Assembly (NCBI RefSeq): GCF_954871325.1
Contig: NC_088778.1
Coordinates: 1,922,001-1,986,000, forward strand
Direction: 5' to 3'
Length of the DNA stretch: 64,000 nt
Source: Gordionus sp. m RMFG-2023
Lineage: Eukaryota; Nematomorpha; Gordioida; Chordodea; Parachordodidae
A program made the position numbers and the translations under genes. Within the stretch, counting starts at the first letter, position 1. Each line of letters opens with the position of its first letter. Shown here in pieces: positions 1 to 12,074 of this stretch. The notes beneath the pieces were generated by a model. The model had not been told where the DNA came from and searched no databases. It saw only the letters and a list, made by a program, of their open reading frames with translations.

Positions 1-261
1 TAACCGATCGAGAAAGGAACATATGCCGGAGCGTGAAACGAAAGAGAAAAGCAAAAATGCATATGTTACCCTGGTCCTTTGGTTATAACAATATTTTAAA
101 ATATTACCATTATGCAGCACATACTTTTGCAAACAGTATCTTAATCGTATTTTAAATATATCGATACATTGAAAAGTATCTTTTAACAATTCTGCTTTGA
201 TAGAATTACTGTACCATTTTTTTTTCTGTAAACCTGTATAAAATCTTTAATCTAAATTCAG

Positions 262-337
262 CTTGTCCAGGTCCAGGTTGGAAAGATTGCATGCCGCCAA
301 AGAGAGTGGAAAGAGGATGTTGGCCATTTCTATGCAA
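262..337 (+). CDS. Gene A cysteine exon
   Basis: 76 bp, phase 1 in and phase 2 out. The frame giving four cysteines is the one that matches the phases of genes B and C. The other open frame of this exon (LERLHAAKESGKR) is lysine-rich and does not fit those phases. Confidence 0.55.
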
Positions 338-1899
338 GTATGAAAAAGAATATTTAAAAAAAAAAAATTTGAATTGTCACTTTGACACGTAATCGCCTGA
401 CGTCACTTCTTCGTATGACACTTTATCATGCGACATGATGATCATCTTTTTCATTAATTTAATTTTAATAAAAGTGGGTGCAGGGGTTGATTGGCCACCC
501 CCTCAACTTCTTACCTATAGATAGGTGCCTTAAAATTTTCCATTATTTAAATTTGGCATAGCTACTCATACTATGTTATTTTATTGGATTTGATTTATAT
601 AAGAAAATGTTATTTTTTTGTATATACCATGTTTTGAGCAATAATCTCGCCTTATTGTCAGATAAATATTTCCAGCGGAGTTCCATGATCTAATTTGTTA
701 TTATCCTTGGTTGAGGTTAAAATAAGAGGGAAGGGAGGCTCTTAGAAATCTCAGAGTTCATTTTAGCTGGGACGTCAAGAATTCTCGGTACGGCCTTGAT
801 TGTGTCGATACTATTTGTGGCAAGATTAATATTTTTTTGAGTTTGACAGATTAGAATACATTAAAATATAATTGCACCCCACGAGGGTATTCATTAACAA
901 TTAGAATAATTAGACACCATTTTACAATTATAATTCTGAAATTTAAAATCCCAAAAGTCCGAAAAAATAATTAGAATATTAAAAAAATGGATGCCAAGCC
1001 ATGTCCAAAACATCGTTAAATCTAATATGAACACTACAAAATAGCCCCTTGTTTTTAAGAAAAATTAAAATATTGTTCAAAACATGTTTTAGTGAAAATT
1101 ACATTAAATTTCTATTTATAATAAAAGTGTGTAAAAAATGATGCAAAAAATTACTTTAATATAAATGTGTAATTCGCCCCACAAAATTAAATTTAAAATT
1201 TCATTCAAGTATATAGTTAAAATATCGATAAATAATTTTCTTAAATTTTTTAAATTTTTTTTTTAAATTTGAAATTCATATATAAAGAAATTAAAATAAG
1301 TTAGTTATTGAAATATTAAAAAAATATATTCATATCTAAAAATTATGTGTATCTTAAAATATATATATATATATAACAATATTTAGTAATAAAACTATAT
1401 GGTATTTAGGTTAAGTCGGTGGGGCTTAATGACCCATGTAGAGATATACCGACGGAACGGCAAATTTGGCTAGATATTCTAAACTAAATTTATTTAATTC
1501 TCATTTTCCTTTATTCATTGTTATCGAATAACGTATCTCAAAAAACGTATATAATTTTGTGTCACCATCTACCCCAAAATTATTTTAAAATTTTTTGATT
1601 TTAGGAAAAGAAATTTTTTTTTAAAATTGCATTCAATAATCTCGAACGATTCAAATGTCACGTGATAAATTGGTCGAATGATTTGACCAATGTATCGCGT
1701 GATAAAGTATCTCGTGAAAAGTGTCGATCGTGTGTTTATGAAATGACATCATCTAATCTATCGTTAATTTAATATTTAATCATAATTTAATTTTTTTTTT
1801 AGATTTAAGAAATATCCTCATAATTCAAATACCGAGCTCGAATATCTGAAAGCCAGAAGAGCTTACGCCTTACAAAATTTATATAGAAATTCATTTTAG
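262..1899 (+). CDS. Secreted cysteine-rich peptide gene A, 3' part (first exon lies before the window)
   Basis: I see two exons, 262-337 and 1803-1899, with the stop TAG at 1897-1899. Exon 262-337 follows AG at 260-261, ends before GT at 338, enters in phase 1 and leaves in phase 2. It encodes CPGPGWKDCMPPKRVERGC followed by WPFLCK, with four cysteines. Exon 1803-1899 follows a T-rich tract and AG, enters in phase 2, and encodes a basic linker and a probable helix (ELEYLKARRAYALQNLYRNS) before the stop. Genes B and C start with signal-peptide exons that end in phase 1, so the missing first exon is expected just left of the window. AATAAA at 1973-1978 is a likely poly(A) signal. Function is unknown: antimicrobial, hormone-like or venom-like roles would all fit a short secreted cysteine-rich peptide. 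Support comes from paralogy and phase agreement, not from recognition of a known family. Confidence 0.55.
1803..1899 (+). CDS. Gene A terminal exon
   Basis: 97 bp, phase 2 in, 32 codons including TAG. It aligns with gene B's terminal exon through the shared NTELEYLK / NELEYLK and LYxNSF residues. Confidence 0.55.
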
Positions 1900-4850
1900 A
1901 TATTTGAACAAAGAATTTATCACATTTTTTATTATTATATTATATTATATATATACATGGATATTGATTTAAAATAAATATTAGAGAAGGGGAAATATTA
2001 TTTAGAAAATAAGAAATATTTTCTATAAAATATAAATTTTTTTTGTGGAGGATTCGAATTGATTTATCGTAATTAAAAAAAATATAACAACGGATAAACA
2101 ATTATGATAGTTTATTTAGAAATGGATCTTAACTAGTAGTGTTGTTTAGAAAGCCAGATCTGGGTCTAATCGATAAATTTCCAAGCATTTCTGCCAGCTC
2201 TGAGTAAAATCTTTAGGCTTACATAACGTTATTTTGGTTTATAATCTTTCCGAACCGGGCTTTATAAGAACATTATACCTTACCCACTTTATAAATCTTG
2301 CTAGAAAAAAATGACCGGATTTATTCGAAACGACATCGCTAGCAATTTATAAATTATTTCTTTTTCCCGAACCTCCTGTCTGAACTGAAACACCTTTATT
2401 ACGTATACTAGCTAATAATAATTATATTTTTTATAAAATTATTTAATATTGTAGAAAGTTATAATTAAAATATAAGAAATATTCTTTATTTCTCTCGAAA
2501 AATAAATAGAAATGTGTTCCAAAACAATCGTTTTTCAAACTTTGTTTTGGATCCCAACCTTAAAAAAAAAGAGGAAGAGATTAAAATTTCGAAATTTAAG
2601 ATTCTGATATTATATTCCTAGAAACTTTCTAAGAAAAACTGGATCTAAATTTTGAGTCTAAAGAATTCACCAACAAAATGACTCTAGTTATTGACTCGGT
2701 ATGAGAAGATTGCTGTAGCGGGAGGTGGGGGGGGGGGGGGGGGGGGTGGCACGCAGGGGCTCTATGGCCCCCTAGAAAGAGGAAAATAAATTTTATGAAA
2801 TTTTTTGACAGCCCTCCAGAACGATTTCATTTATAATTATATTAAGTATTGGTATATAATAGATTTGATTTTGTTATTTAAAAATTAATTAGACTATCTA
2901 ATTTTTTTGTTAAATGAGTACTCATTTATTTATCAGATTAGATTAATGTACATATAAATTATATATTTTCAATATGTCAGCTTGCAATCAAATTCTGTGT
3001 TAAAAATGGAATATCCATATCACTCTAAATGTCTAAATATTTAGCATTAACAGTTGAAGCTTAATTTATACCCTAATTAAATAAATATAATAATTTATTA
3101 ATTGAAAATCAACAAATTTAATATTGTAATTAGCCGAGTTCAAAAGCACTAATCAACTATATTATTCATTTTTAAATATAATTACAATGCCTCAGTGGCG
3201 TCGAGAGCCTTTATAATATCAGGGGGCTCAACTAATTTTTATAGGTGGCTTCTTCCCCATATCCCACAATTTATGGGCCTTCGGCCCGTTTTTGTCAGGC
3301 CTTCTGCCGGGTATTACACTAATAGATATTCTCATGGTCCAAATAAGTATAAGATATTTTTTTATTTTAAAACAAAACCTTCAAATCACTATTTTAAAAT
3401 ATAATTACTCATGTTTTTTGGGAACTTGTAGTCCCACCTCCGTTTTTATATAATATTGTTTTATTTTATTTTATATTATTTTAATATTGATTTTATTTCT
3501 ATATATATTTTTAATTAAAAATTCAAATATTATATAGCTTTTTATATATTTTATTAAAAGATATTTTTATGTAAAGTACTATATTGAATCATTTGATGGA
3601 TGATATGTAATTTAGTTTAAATATGATAAAAAGTAAGTAGACATATAGTTGATAATCCTCTATTATTTAGATTTGGTTACAAAATATTAGGTAAAATGCC
3701 ACTTTCACAGAAGTATTTGACAGTTATAGTATATATTACAGTTAATATTTTAAAATTTTTACTGATAAATGCTTTTGATAATAAATATAAGGAACAATTT
3801 GCATTCTATTAATTAATGCCATCTATATATTGAATATATATTATATAAAATAAAACATCTTATTATTCATCCCACAATGGATGAAATCTTAGATATCCTT
3901 CCTTCTCTTTTTTTACGTGTTTTTAGGAAAGCTATTTTTTCTTATTTGAAAAACAGTTTTGAGTTAACGAGTATATTCTTGACATTATTACAAACTACTA
4001 TTATTTTAAAATATAATATACCAACTAGAGGTGATGCGACAATAATATATATCTTAATTGCTTTCATCACATCACTCTGGTCCTTATTTTCTAGTTACAG
4101 AATGTTTCATTTTTAATATGACATCCAAATAACTCAAGACATCAATATATTTGCATAATTATTTCTTGCAAAGATATTTTATTAGTGTTATTGTTTTATC
4201 AATTTATATAAAATAATAAATTCTGGTAAGAGTTTACATAGTGATTTTCATGGTTATGACTTCAAATTAACCAGCATCTATTATTTGCGTAGCTATGTAT
4301 TTTAAGGCTATTACTCCTGGTGCTGAGAGCATTTGATTGAATAATTTAGATGAGCAATATTGGTCAACTGTCTTGTCGTTTATATATCATTAAAAATGGA
4401 AGATATTCATTTAACAATAATTTTCTCGAATACTTATCTAGCTTCCATAATGTCATCTAAGGGGGCTCTAACCACCATATAGGCTAATGATTTGGATTAG
4501 TCGTTTATATTATCCTCTTCAAGAATTATTGATTTGGTTAGGCCAACAAATTTATCCATATTAGCCAAATTAAATAAATTGTCTAAAATGGTAACACAAC
4601 GTTATATAGTTTAATTTGACAATGTAGGTTGCTAAGATACCGCCCTGTGTTGTTTTTAAAGACCATTATCAATTAAGGCTAACCTTTTTTTATCACTTGT
4701 AATTTTTTAGACCAAAATTTCTTTCATATTTGCAATCGAAAATATTTAAAATAATAATAAATGGATAAATTTTTTGTGTTAAAAACATATTATATTTAAT
4801 AATGTCTTGTATTGTTTTACTTTTATTATTTGTAGGCATAATAAATGGCA
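1900..4850. other. AT-rich spacer after gene A, no gene recognised
   Basis: Contains the gene A poly(A) signal, a diverged copy of the GTTGTTAAA fold-back family near 2135-2290, a 20-bp poly-G run at 2727-2746, and at 3194 a degenerate CAGTGGCGT end like that of the hAT-type element at 23035. A short open frame at 3877-4116 could encode a hydrophobic peptide, but codon use and context give no support for a gene. Confidence 0.5.
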
Positions 4851-4854
4851 AAAG

Positions 4855-6125
4855 ATGGAATTCAGAATAATTGGGCCTAGCTAATTTTGATAATTATTTC
4901 CGTTTTTTTTCTAACTTTTTGATTTTATTATTGTGAACTTTAGTCGTTTGATTCAGAATTAAAATCGAATAAACATATTTAAACAATTTATAATTTAAAA
5001 TCCTTTAATATGCCCATTTTTCACTTGCAGTTATAGCCCCCAGGTGGTACACCCGACAGTGCCTTGTATTTCTATCTTTAAATTCTGATGCTAAATATAA
5101 AATTTCTATTTTTGCCTTATATGATTAAAAGGGGCGAAGGTGCCCAAAAACCCCAGAACAAGAATTTGTCCGATACTAAGAGAACTATAGTTTCGCCTTC
5201 GGGGAGGTCCTCTTTATCTATGCAGAATGTGGGTTCAAAAATGCGCGGGAGATTTGCCTTATCGAGAAACGTGGCATTTTTTGTCGTCTATTTTTGATGT
5301 ACAATTGAGCTCGTGGCGCCAAAACTGTCTGCTTGATATGTGTATTGGTTTAAAAATGGTATGCCCAGGCGGAAACTGATTGCGTAACGAAATGAGTCGT
5401 CATCTTTTAAATTATTTAAGGTACTGTGATAGGAACCGAGCCAATGGAGCCGGAAGCGTTGAAATTAAGCATCCTGAGTAAGGATTTTTATTGGTGATTA
5501 TCGCTCAAGTTGAGGAAAGCGAAGGAACGAGATACCTATCCTTGATCCCATTCTATTAACTTTGATGAATCTGGTTGAGGTGTATTTGGTATTACAATAT
5601 TACTACAAGAAGTTGAAGTAAAGGATTATGATGATTTGTCATTTCATTTTCCTATGGTACATCTTCACTGAAATCTTAACACCTACATGTTTGCAATATA
5701 TATTTTTACCCATTATCTTCCAAAAAAAGTTCGAACAGAGCACTTATGGGAATCGCTACTTTCTATGGCACATCTTCAATGAAATCTATTTAACTGCAAA
5801 GGAATACAAAAAAAGGTCGGAAAATAACGATTATGACAATTGTCACTTCTGTGGAACATCCTTAATGAAATTTTGATTCAAACTTCAAATGAATTATAAA
5901 TATAACTGTTATAACTATTCAAATATTGTTACTTAGTTATAATATATATTATTTTTACCAATTAGCTTTCAAGAAAATATTTTTTAAAAAAAGACGATTT
6001 TATCAAAATTTATTTAAATACAAAATTTTTAAAATCATTAAAATAAAAACGATTATCATAATTAGACCCATATGATTTCATCATTTTATTCCCATAATCA
6101 TAAAAATGATAGATTATTTTATAGC
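4855..6125 (+). repeat. Upstream part of duplicated gene unit (copy before gene B)
   Basis: The stretch 4855-5265 is clearly similar to 13535-13900; shared landmarks include the GCGCGGGAGATTTG block and the sequence around TTCACTTGCAGTTATA. The stretch 5930-6125 matches 13905-14090 (TAGCTTTCAAGAAAA, CCATATGATTTCATCATTT). These blocks lie upstream of the two peptide gene promoters, so the duplication carried flanking DNA with the genes. Confidence 0.6.
5630..5876 (+). repeat. Three imperfect tandem copies of an approximately 90-115-bp unit
   Basis: The phrase CATCTTCAcTGAAATCT, preceded by CTATGGCAC or a close variant, recurs at about 5658, 5771 and 5855. The open frame across it reads similar peptides because the DNA is repetitive; I do not consider it a gene. 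Confidence 0.45.
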
Positions 6126-6131
6126 ACATAA

Positions 6132-6547
6132 ATCGCCAAAGATTAAAATCACAAAAGATTAAAATCAGTCCAAAGATTAAAATCGCCAAAGATTAAAATC
6201 GCCAAAGATTAAAATCGCCAAAGATTAAAATCGCCAAAGATTAAAATCGCCAAAGATTAAAATCGCCAAAGATTAAAATCGCCAAAGATTAAAATCGCCA
6301 AAGATTAAAATCGCCAAAGATTAAAATCGCCAAAGATTAAAATCGCCAAAGATTAAAATCGCCAAAGATTAAAATCGCCAAAGATTAAAATCGCCAAAGA
6401 TTAAAATCGCCAAAGATTAAAATCGCCAAAGATTAAAATCGCCAAAGATTAAAATCGCCAAAGATTAAAATCGCCAAAGATTAAAATCGCCAAAGATTAA
6501 AATCGCCAAAGATTAAAATCGCCAAAGATTAAAATCACAAAAGATTA
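6132..6547 (+). repeat. 16-bp minisatellite, about 26 copies
   Basis: Near-perfect head-to-tail repeats of AAATCGCCAAAGATTA. The first and last units are slightly diverged, as expected for an array that homogenised from the inside. It lies about 350 bp upstream of the gene B promoter. The matching upstream stretch of the gene C unit (around 14100) has at most one or two related units, so the array expanded after the duplication. Confidence 0.95.
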
Positions 6548-6895
6548 GAATCGCTGAGGATTTTTATAATGTCAAAACGGATCTCAAATCATGTGAGATT
6601 TAGTTTACTTAGATCAAAATCTTAGAAAAGAAAAAGAAAAAGAAAAAAATCAAATTATGATGCAAATTTCAAAATTCATGAACAAAACTTTAAAAAAAAA
6701 TACAAGTTTTGGGATGAACAAACTTAGTAAGAAATTTTTTAAAAAAACACAATTTCAAAATGTTTGATTTTTGGATATTATATTTCTAGAAATCATTTTA
6801 AAATTATCGCAAATATTAATATTTATCTAGTTTAAGGAACAAAATTTTTAGGTAAATTCTATAAATATATTATTTATTATTATTTGTAGTATCAC

Positions 6896-6902
6896 TATAA
6901 AA
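6896..6902 (+). promoter_or_regulatory. TATA box of gene B
   Basis: TATAAAA, 39 bases before the start codon at 6941. The same block (TTATTATTATTTGTAGTA, then CTATAAAA) recurs at 15845-15878, showing that the promoter was duplicated. Confidence 0.5.
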
Positions 6903-6940
6903 GAATAGAGTTTAAACATCATTCTGTTAACACGTGTGAA

Positions 6941-7031
6941 ATGAAGATCGGAATAATCTTTTTGGAAGTTCTCCTCATTTTGTGCATCGGATATTTCCGT
7001 TCCGGAGAATGCAGGAAATGTAAATGCTCAG
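6941..7031 (+). CDS. Gene B exon 1: signal peptide
   Basis: 91 bp, ATG to the donor at 7032 (GTTAAA), phase 1 out. The residues FRSGECRKCKC at its end parallel FPTGECCNCK of gene C, with cleavage probably just before GEC. Confidence 0.65.
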
Positions 7032-10000
7032 GTTAAAACTATTTCTATATTTTAAATTAGTATTTTTATAATTTTTTTTTCAAGATTAAATTGTATAAGA
7101 CCTAATAATAATGTTGTTTACCGGCTCGAGTTAGCCGGGTTTTTAAAACGGTTCGAGTTAACCGATTTTTTAAAACGGCTAACTCGATCTTTTACCCAAA
7201 AAAACTATCGCCTAAGCCTAGATATTTCGATAATGTATATCTAGATCATTGTTCCTTCTATGAGTGAAATCTTTAGCCGTTTTTAAAAATCGAGCCTTTT
7301 AACAACACTAAATAAAATAATATTAATAATAATACAAAAAAAATTATATAAATACGATTCTGAAGATTAAAGATCTGAAATGAGCGACTTTTTTAGCCCG
7401 ACAATAAGCACAAAAACAGTTTATAAAAATTTAAATATTGTAATATAAAATATATAATTATTACTTATCGAGTAGTTACATTGTTTTTGAGAGATATTTT
7501 TGTTTTGACACTCAAATTTGTATATATGCGCTAAGGACCAATGCGTTTTTTTTCGCGGAATTTTTTATTTTTTCAACTTTGAATCATTAGTAGAGCGTAG
7601 TTTTTTTTGAAAAAAAAATCTAATTTTTACCAGTGTTTAGCATATAACTATCTTAGGAATTATAGCCAATTTTAATATTAATCCTTGAACCAAAATCTAT
7701 GGGAAAAACCTAATAATTATATTGAGTATAGAGATTTATGGCGAAAATTGTCTGAAATTATTAGGGTTAAGCATTCCTAACAGGATGGAATACATTTCCG
7801 GTTTAAATAAAATTTTTTAAGTTCAAAACAAATGAGGCTTCGCTGAATCAATGATTTGAAGTTGAAAAAAATTACGCATTGCCAGACATAGCACAGTGAC
7901 GTTAACATACACACAACCGGTTAAAAGATATATATAAGATTTTTTTATCGATAATTTCTCAATGAAGAATATCTAAGGGATTGATTAATAGGAACGGTAT
8001 AGTAATAAAATAGAGATAAATTCTATTCAACCACACGTGAAAACAGTATCTTAATTGTATTTTTAATATATCGTTGCATTTTGAAATGTATCTTTTAACA
8101 ATTTCTGCTTTGATATAATTACCGTAATCATAAATAAATTTTTTTCTTTTTTTTCTGTGGACTTAATTAAAATCGTTAATTTTAAATCAGTGGGTCCGAG
8201 CTGGAGAGACTTCAAGCCGCTAAAGAGATTGGAAAGAGGATGCTATTTTTGCAGGTATGAAGTTTTTAATTTTGACATGTAATAGCCTGACGTCACTTCA
8301 TCAGGTGACACTTTGTCATGCGACATTTGATTTGACGTCACTTCATCATGTGACACTTTATCATGTGACACTTTATCATGCGACATTTGATCGATGGTTT
8401 ATCTTTCCCCTAATTTAGTTTTAAATTTCAAGAAACATTTGTTATAATATCAAGGAAAACGAGACAAGTGGACACCTTGATTGATTGGTCATCCCCTCAA
8501 CTTGTTATCTGTAGATATATGATTTAAAATTTCCCAAAAATGTGTATATTTAAATTTGGCATAACCACTCGTGCTAATGTTATTTTATTGGATCGATTTA
8601 TATAAGAAAAAATTTTTTTTTATATGTGCACCACGTGCAAACAGTATCTTAATTGTATTTTAAATATATCGATGCATTTGAAATGTATCTTTTAACAATT
8701 CCTGCTTTGATAGAATTACCGTAATCATAAATAAATTCTCTTCTTTTTTTCTGTGGACTTATATAAAAATTTTAAATTCAGAGGTTCCAAGCTGGAAAGA
8801 CTTCAAGCAGCTAAAGAGAGTGGAAAGAGATTCAGAGGTTCCAAGCTGGAAAGACTTCAAGCCGCTAAAGAGAGTGGAAAGAGCATGTTATTTATTCATA
8901 TGCAGGTATAAAGTTTTTAATTTTGACATTTAATAGCCTGACGTTACTTCATCAGGTGACGTCATGCGACATTTGATCTGACGTCACTTCGTCATGTGAC
9001 ACTTTATCATGCGACATTTGATCGATGGTTTATCTTTCCCCTAATTTAATTTTCAATTTCAAGAAACATTTGTTATAATATCAAGGAAGACAAGATAAGT
9101 GGAGACAGGGATTGATTGGTCATCCCCTCAACTTGTTGTCTATAGATATATGCTTTAAAATTTCCCAAAAATGTGTATATATATTCTGTATATATATGCC
9201 ATGTTTGAGAAAAATTCTCGTCTCATTGGCTGATAAATATTTCAATTGAGTAATCTAACTACATTCAATTTGTTATTTTTCGTGATGAGGTTGGAATAGG
9301 GTTGAGGGGGGGGGGGGGGGGGGGGCTCTAAGAAACCTCAGAGTTTATTGAGGCCTAAAAGTTTTTTGTTGTTTGTTAAAAGAGTGAGATAACTTCAGCA
9401 TTATGTAGGTGATGATAAAGTTTACTATTCTCTAAGAAAAACTTGTTCACATTTGATTAGAAAGTTTCTTTTTAACCAATGATGGTCGATATAGGAAGTT
9501 GGATAGGTTTTAAGGTAATTATAAATATCATTGATAACATCGAGATTGAATTTACTTGAAAATTTTAAAATTTTAAAATTAGGATACCAACCTTTAACAA
9601 ACTAGATTGATAAAATAAAAGTTCGATTTCAAAATTTAATTTCGAAAATCAAATTTAATACCAAAAATTAAATTTACAAGAATTTCAGTAATAAAAAATC
9701 AAACTGCATGATAGTTTAACTCTCCCTATCAATTTACATTAATCAACTCCCATCTTAACACTATTTATCAAAAGGCGGAGTTGATCTATCATAGTAATAT
9801 CTTATCCAGAGTCAGAGGTATGTGGCAAGGGGAGTTAATGTATCATGCTACATTCCAAAACATCAAGAAATCTAATATGTGAAAACTTTTAAAACTTTGT
9901 CCTAAAAACACGAAAATAGCTCTTGTTTTTAATATAAAATATTTACTAAATTTTATCATCAAGTTTCCCTTTAAAAAAGTTTTAAACCCTTTTAAAACAA

Positions 10001-10891
10001 AAATTAGAATATAATTTTGGCAACCTTAAATGAATATGCTTAATAATCATTTAAATTTCTATTACAATAAAAAGTCTATGGAAAATAGCCAATCATTGTA
10101 TTTTTGCTTACAGCTGTTATAATAACCTTTGATATACATGAATATTTGCCCACAAAAATCAAACTTAAAAATTTCATCAAGCATAGGTTAAAATCGATAA
10201 ATAAATATTTCCTTTAAATTTTTAAATTGTTTAAAAAAATTAATTTTCAAATTCAAATATTTTTATAAATTAAAAATAATAAGATATTTTAATAAATATT
10301 TAAAATTATACATATCTAAAAAAAATTATATACCTTACCTTAAAACGTACATATATATAACAATATTTATTAATAAGACCATTTAAAAAAAATCTATTTA
10401 GGTTAAGGGTGGGGCTTAATGGCCCATGTATAGATATACCGTTGAATCGGCAAATTTGGGTTCGATATTCTAAACTAAATTGTTTACTTCTCTTATTCAA
10501 TGTTATCTAGAATATCTCAAAAAAGGTATTATTTTGTGTCGCCATCTATCCATAATTATTTTGAAATTTTTACCCATCATCCACTTAAAAAAAATTGAAT
10601 TCAAGTATCACAATTCGAATGTCACGCGATAAAATGGTTGAGTGATTCGATCAAAGTATCACGTGACAAAGTATCTCGTGATCAGGTGTCGCGTGATCTT
10701 GTGTTCGTGAAATGATATCACCTAATCTATCTAATACAAATCATATCGTTAATTTAGTATTCATTATTTAATATATATTTTTTATATATATATTTAGGAA
10801 AAATGATGATACTAATGAACTGGAATATCTAAAAACCAGGAGATTTCGCGCCTTAGAAAGATTATATGGAAATTCATTTGAAGATTTTTGA
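6941..10891 (+). CDS. Secreted cysteine-containing peptide gene B with alternative second exons
   Basis: Exons: 6941-7031 (start, signal peptide), then either 8191-8254 (2a) or 8782-8905 (2b), then 10798-10891 (stop TGA). Exon 1 encodes a hydrophobic leader (MKIGIIFLEVLLILCIGYF) followed by GECRKCKCS and ends in phase 1. Exons 2a and 2b both enter in phase 1 and leave in phase 2, and the last exon enters in phase 2. Using 2a gives 82 residues; using 2b gives 102. Using both would break the frame, so they should be mutually exclusive. The last exon encodes NELEYLKTRRFRALERLYGN and ends EDF. Exons 2a and 2b have fewer cysteines than the gene A exon. AATAAA at 10976-10981 may be the poly(A) signal. 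The gene acts outside the cell by inference from the leader; its role is unknown. Confidence 0.6.
7113..7310. mobile_element. Fold-back element, GTTGTTAAA family (intron 1 of gene B)
   Basis: Starts GTTGTTTACCGGCTCGAG and ends CTTTTAACAACACTA. The inner part has the family core GTTCCTTCTATGAGTGAAAT. Both ends carry GGCTAACTCGA-like or AGCCGTTTTTAAAAAT inverted sequence. It has no coding capacity and is a MITE. Confidence 0.6.
7539..7881. mobile_element. Palindromic MITE with CAATGCG ends
   Basis: The left end CAATGCGTTTTTTTTCGCGG and the right end AAAAAAATTACGCATTG are inverted, followed inward by TTTTTCAACTTTGAATCATT and its inverse. The inside shares GGCGAAAATTGTCTGAAAT and ACATTTCCGGT with the element at 32196-32466. 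Confidence 0.6.
8191..8254 (+). CDS. Gene B alternative exon 2a
   Basis: 64 bp, acceptor AATCAG, donor GTATGA, phase 1 in and 2 out. It encodes GPSWRDFKPLKRLERGCYFC. Confidence 0.55.
8290..8400 (+). promoter_or_regulatory. Cluster of CRE-like TGACGTCA and CATGTGACA motifs
   Basis: TGACGTCAC occurs twice here, followed by repeated CATGTGACACTTTATCATG units. The same motif lies in the same place after the gene A exon (about 399-440) and after exon 2b (8970-9020). It is conserved within the duplicates; a role as an intronic enhancer is speculation. Confidence 0.3.
8782..8905 (+). CDS. Gene B alternative exon 2b, internally duplicated
   Basis: 124 bp, acceptor ATTCAG, donor GTATAA. It contains a direct 54-bp (18-codon) duplication starting at 8782 and 8836, encoding VPSWKDFKQLKRVERDSE and then VPSWKDFKPLKRVERAC. 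The second copy brings its own ATTCAG, so an alternative acceptor at 8834-8835 would keep the phase and give a single-copy version. Confidence 0.5.
10798..10891 (+). CDS. Gene B terminal exon
   Basis: 94 bp, phase 2 in, 31 codons including TGA. It is paralogous to 1803-1899. The upstream intron (10080-10790) aligns with 1150-1800, including the GGTGGGGCTTAATG and ATAACAATATTTA blocks. Confidence 0.6.
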
Positions 10892-12074
10892 ACAAATAAT
10901 TTATTACATTTTATAATATAACGTATATTATATATTATATTGTGTTTTTAATTTTATTTATTTGTTTTTTAAAAAAATAAATATTTTAAAAATATTTTAA
11001 ATTATCTTCAAAAGTATAATGAGGAGAAATTAATATTTTAGTGGATTTTGAATTGATTTAACGTAATTAACAAAAAAAAAATAACAGCTGATAACATTAT
11101 GTTTATGCTTAAAAATTTTACAAATTTATTGATTCTCTATGCAACCAAGTTCCTGGTAACAATCAATTCAGAGCTGCCCCCACCCCCTCAAAAATAATAC
11201 ATACCCCCCCTCGCACCTTCTTTATAAATTTTATAGAAAAATTGACGATATTCATTCAAGAATATATCTTTATCGATTTACAAACTATTTCTTGCTAATT
11301 ACGTCTAATTGATTTTTGAATGATGGAAAAATAATAAAAGTTTCTATCTTGCTGAATCCCCTGTCAGGAATATAAGAATTGCGATCTAATTTCTAAATAG
11401 TCAATATTTTTTACTGGCATCCCTTTCCCTTCAGAGATTAGCATATTTTCCCATGATGCTAGTTTACTTATAACTAAAGTTTTCTATTAAAATACTTATT
11501 ATAGTAACCACCGGTATATCGAACTTTTAATATCCATAGTCTTCAATAAACTATACTCACGAGAATTTTATTAACTTATCATATCGAATTCGCGGATACG
11601 AATCTCGAATAAATAAAATCACAAAACGAAAAACAATCTGGAATAAGAAAAAAGATAACTAGTACCCTATTACAACCCCTATTTTTAATACTTGTGAGAA
11701 TCATATGATTCTAATAAAACTCAGCCTTAAATCCTGACACAGCAACTCAGACTCCCCCATCTATCAAATCGAAAGGAGTTCCATTTATCTCAGCCAACGA
11801 ACAAATCAGAAATTGTACCAGAGCTGATATGTTAAATAGATAAATAAATATATTTATTGATAAAAATTCCTTAGATTCAGAGCTTTTCACTACCAATCCT
11901 ATTAACAAAAAAAAATAAGTCTCGTAATTAATTCATAAGAAAGAGCTTTGATTCAGTGTCCATATCCCACCCTTCTTCAATATAGAAAACTTTGAATTTT
12001 TAACTAACCCCTCCTATAATCAAAAAGTTAACGCTCACCCCTATTAACATAATAAAGACTAATAAAGGATAATG

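Larger units (their letters stand above)
8040..9200 (+). repeat. Local tandem duplication that made exons 2a and 2b
   Basis: 8040-8610 and 8636-9190 are close copies, with exon starts 591 bp apart. They share intron sequence on both sides, starting AAACAGTATCTTAATTGTAT. The same block stands once at about 135-870 in gene A. Confidence 0.8.

Noticed and set aside
3877-4116. 79-codon open frame with hydrophobic stretches
   Set aside because: Any AT-rich frame gives I, L, F and Y; there is no paralogue, promoter or homology.
6132-6547. CRISPR-like regular repeats
   Set aside because: The 16-bp units are contiguous without spacers, and the genome is eukaryotic; it is a minisatellite. The 64-bp array at 44921 is likewise contiguous.
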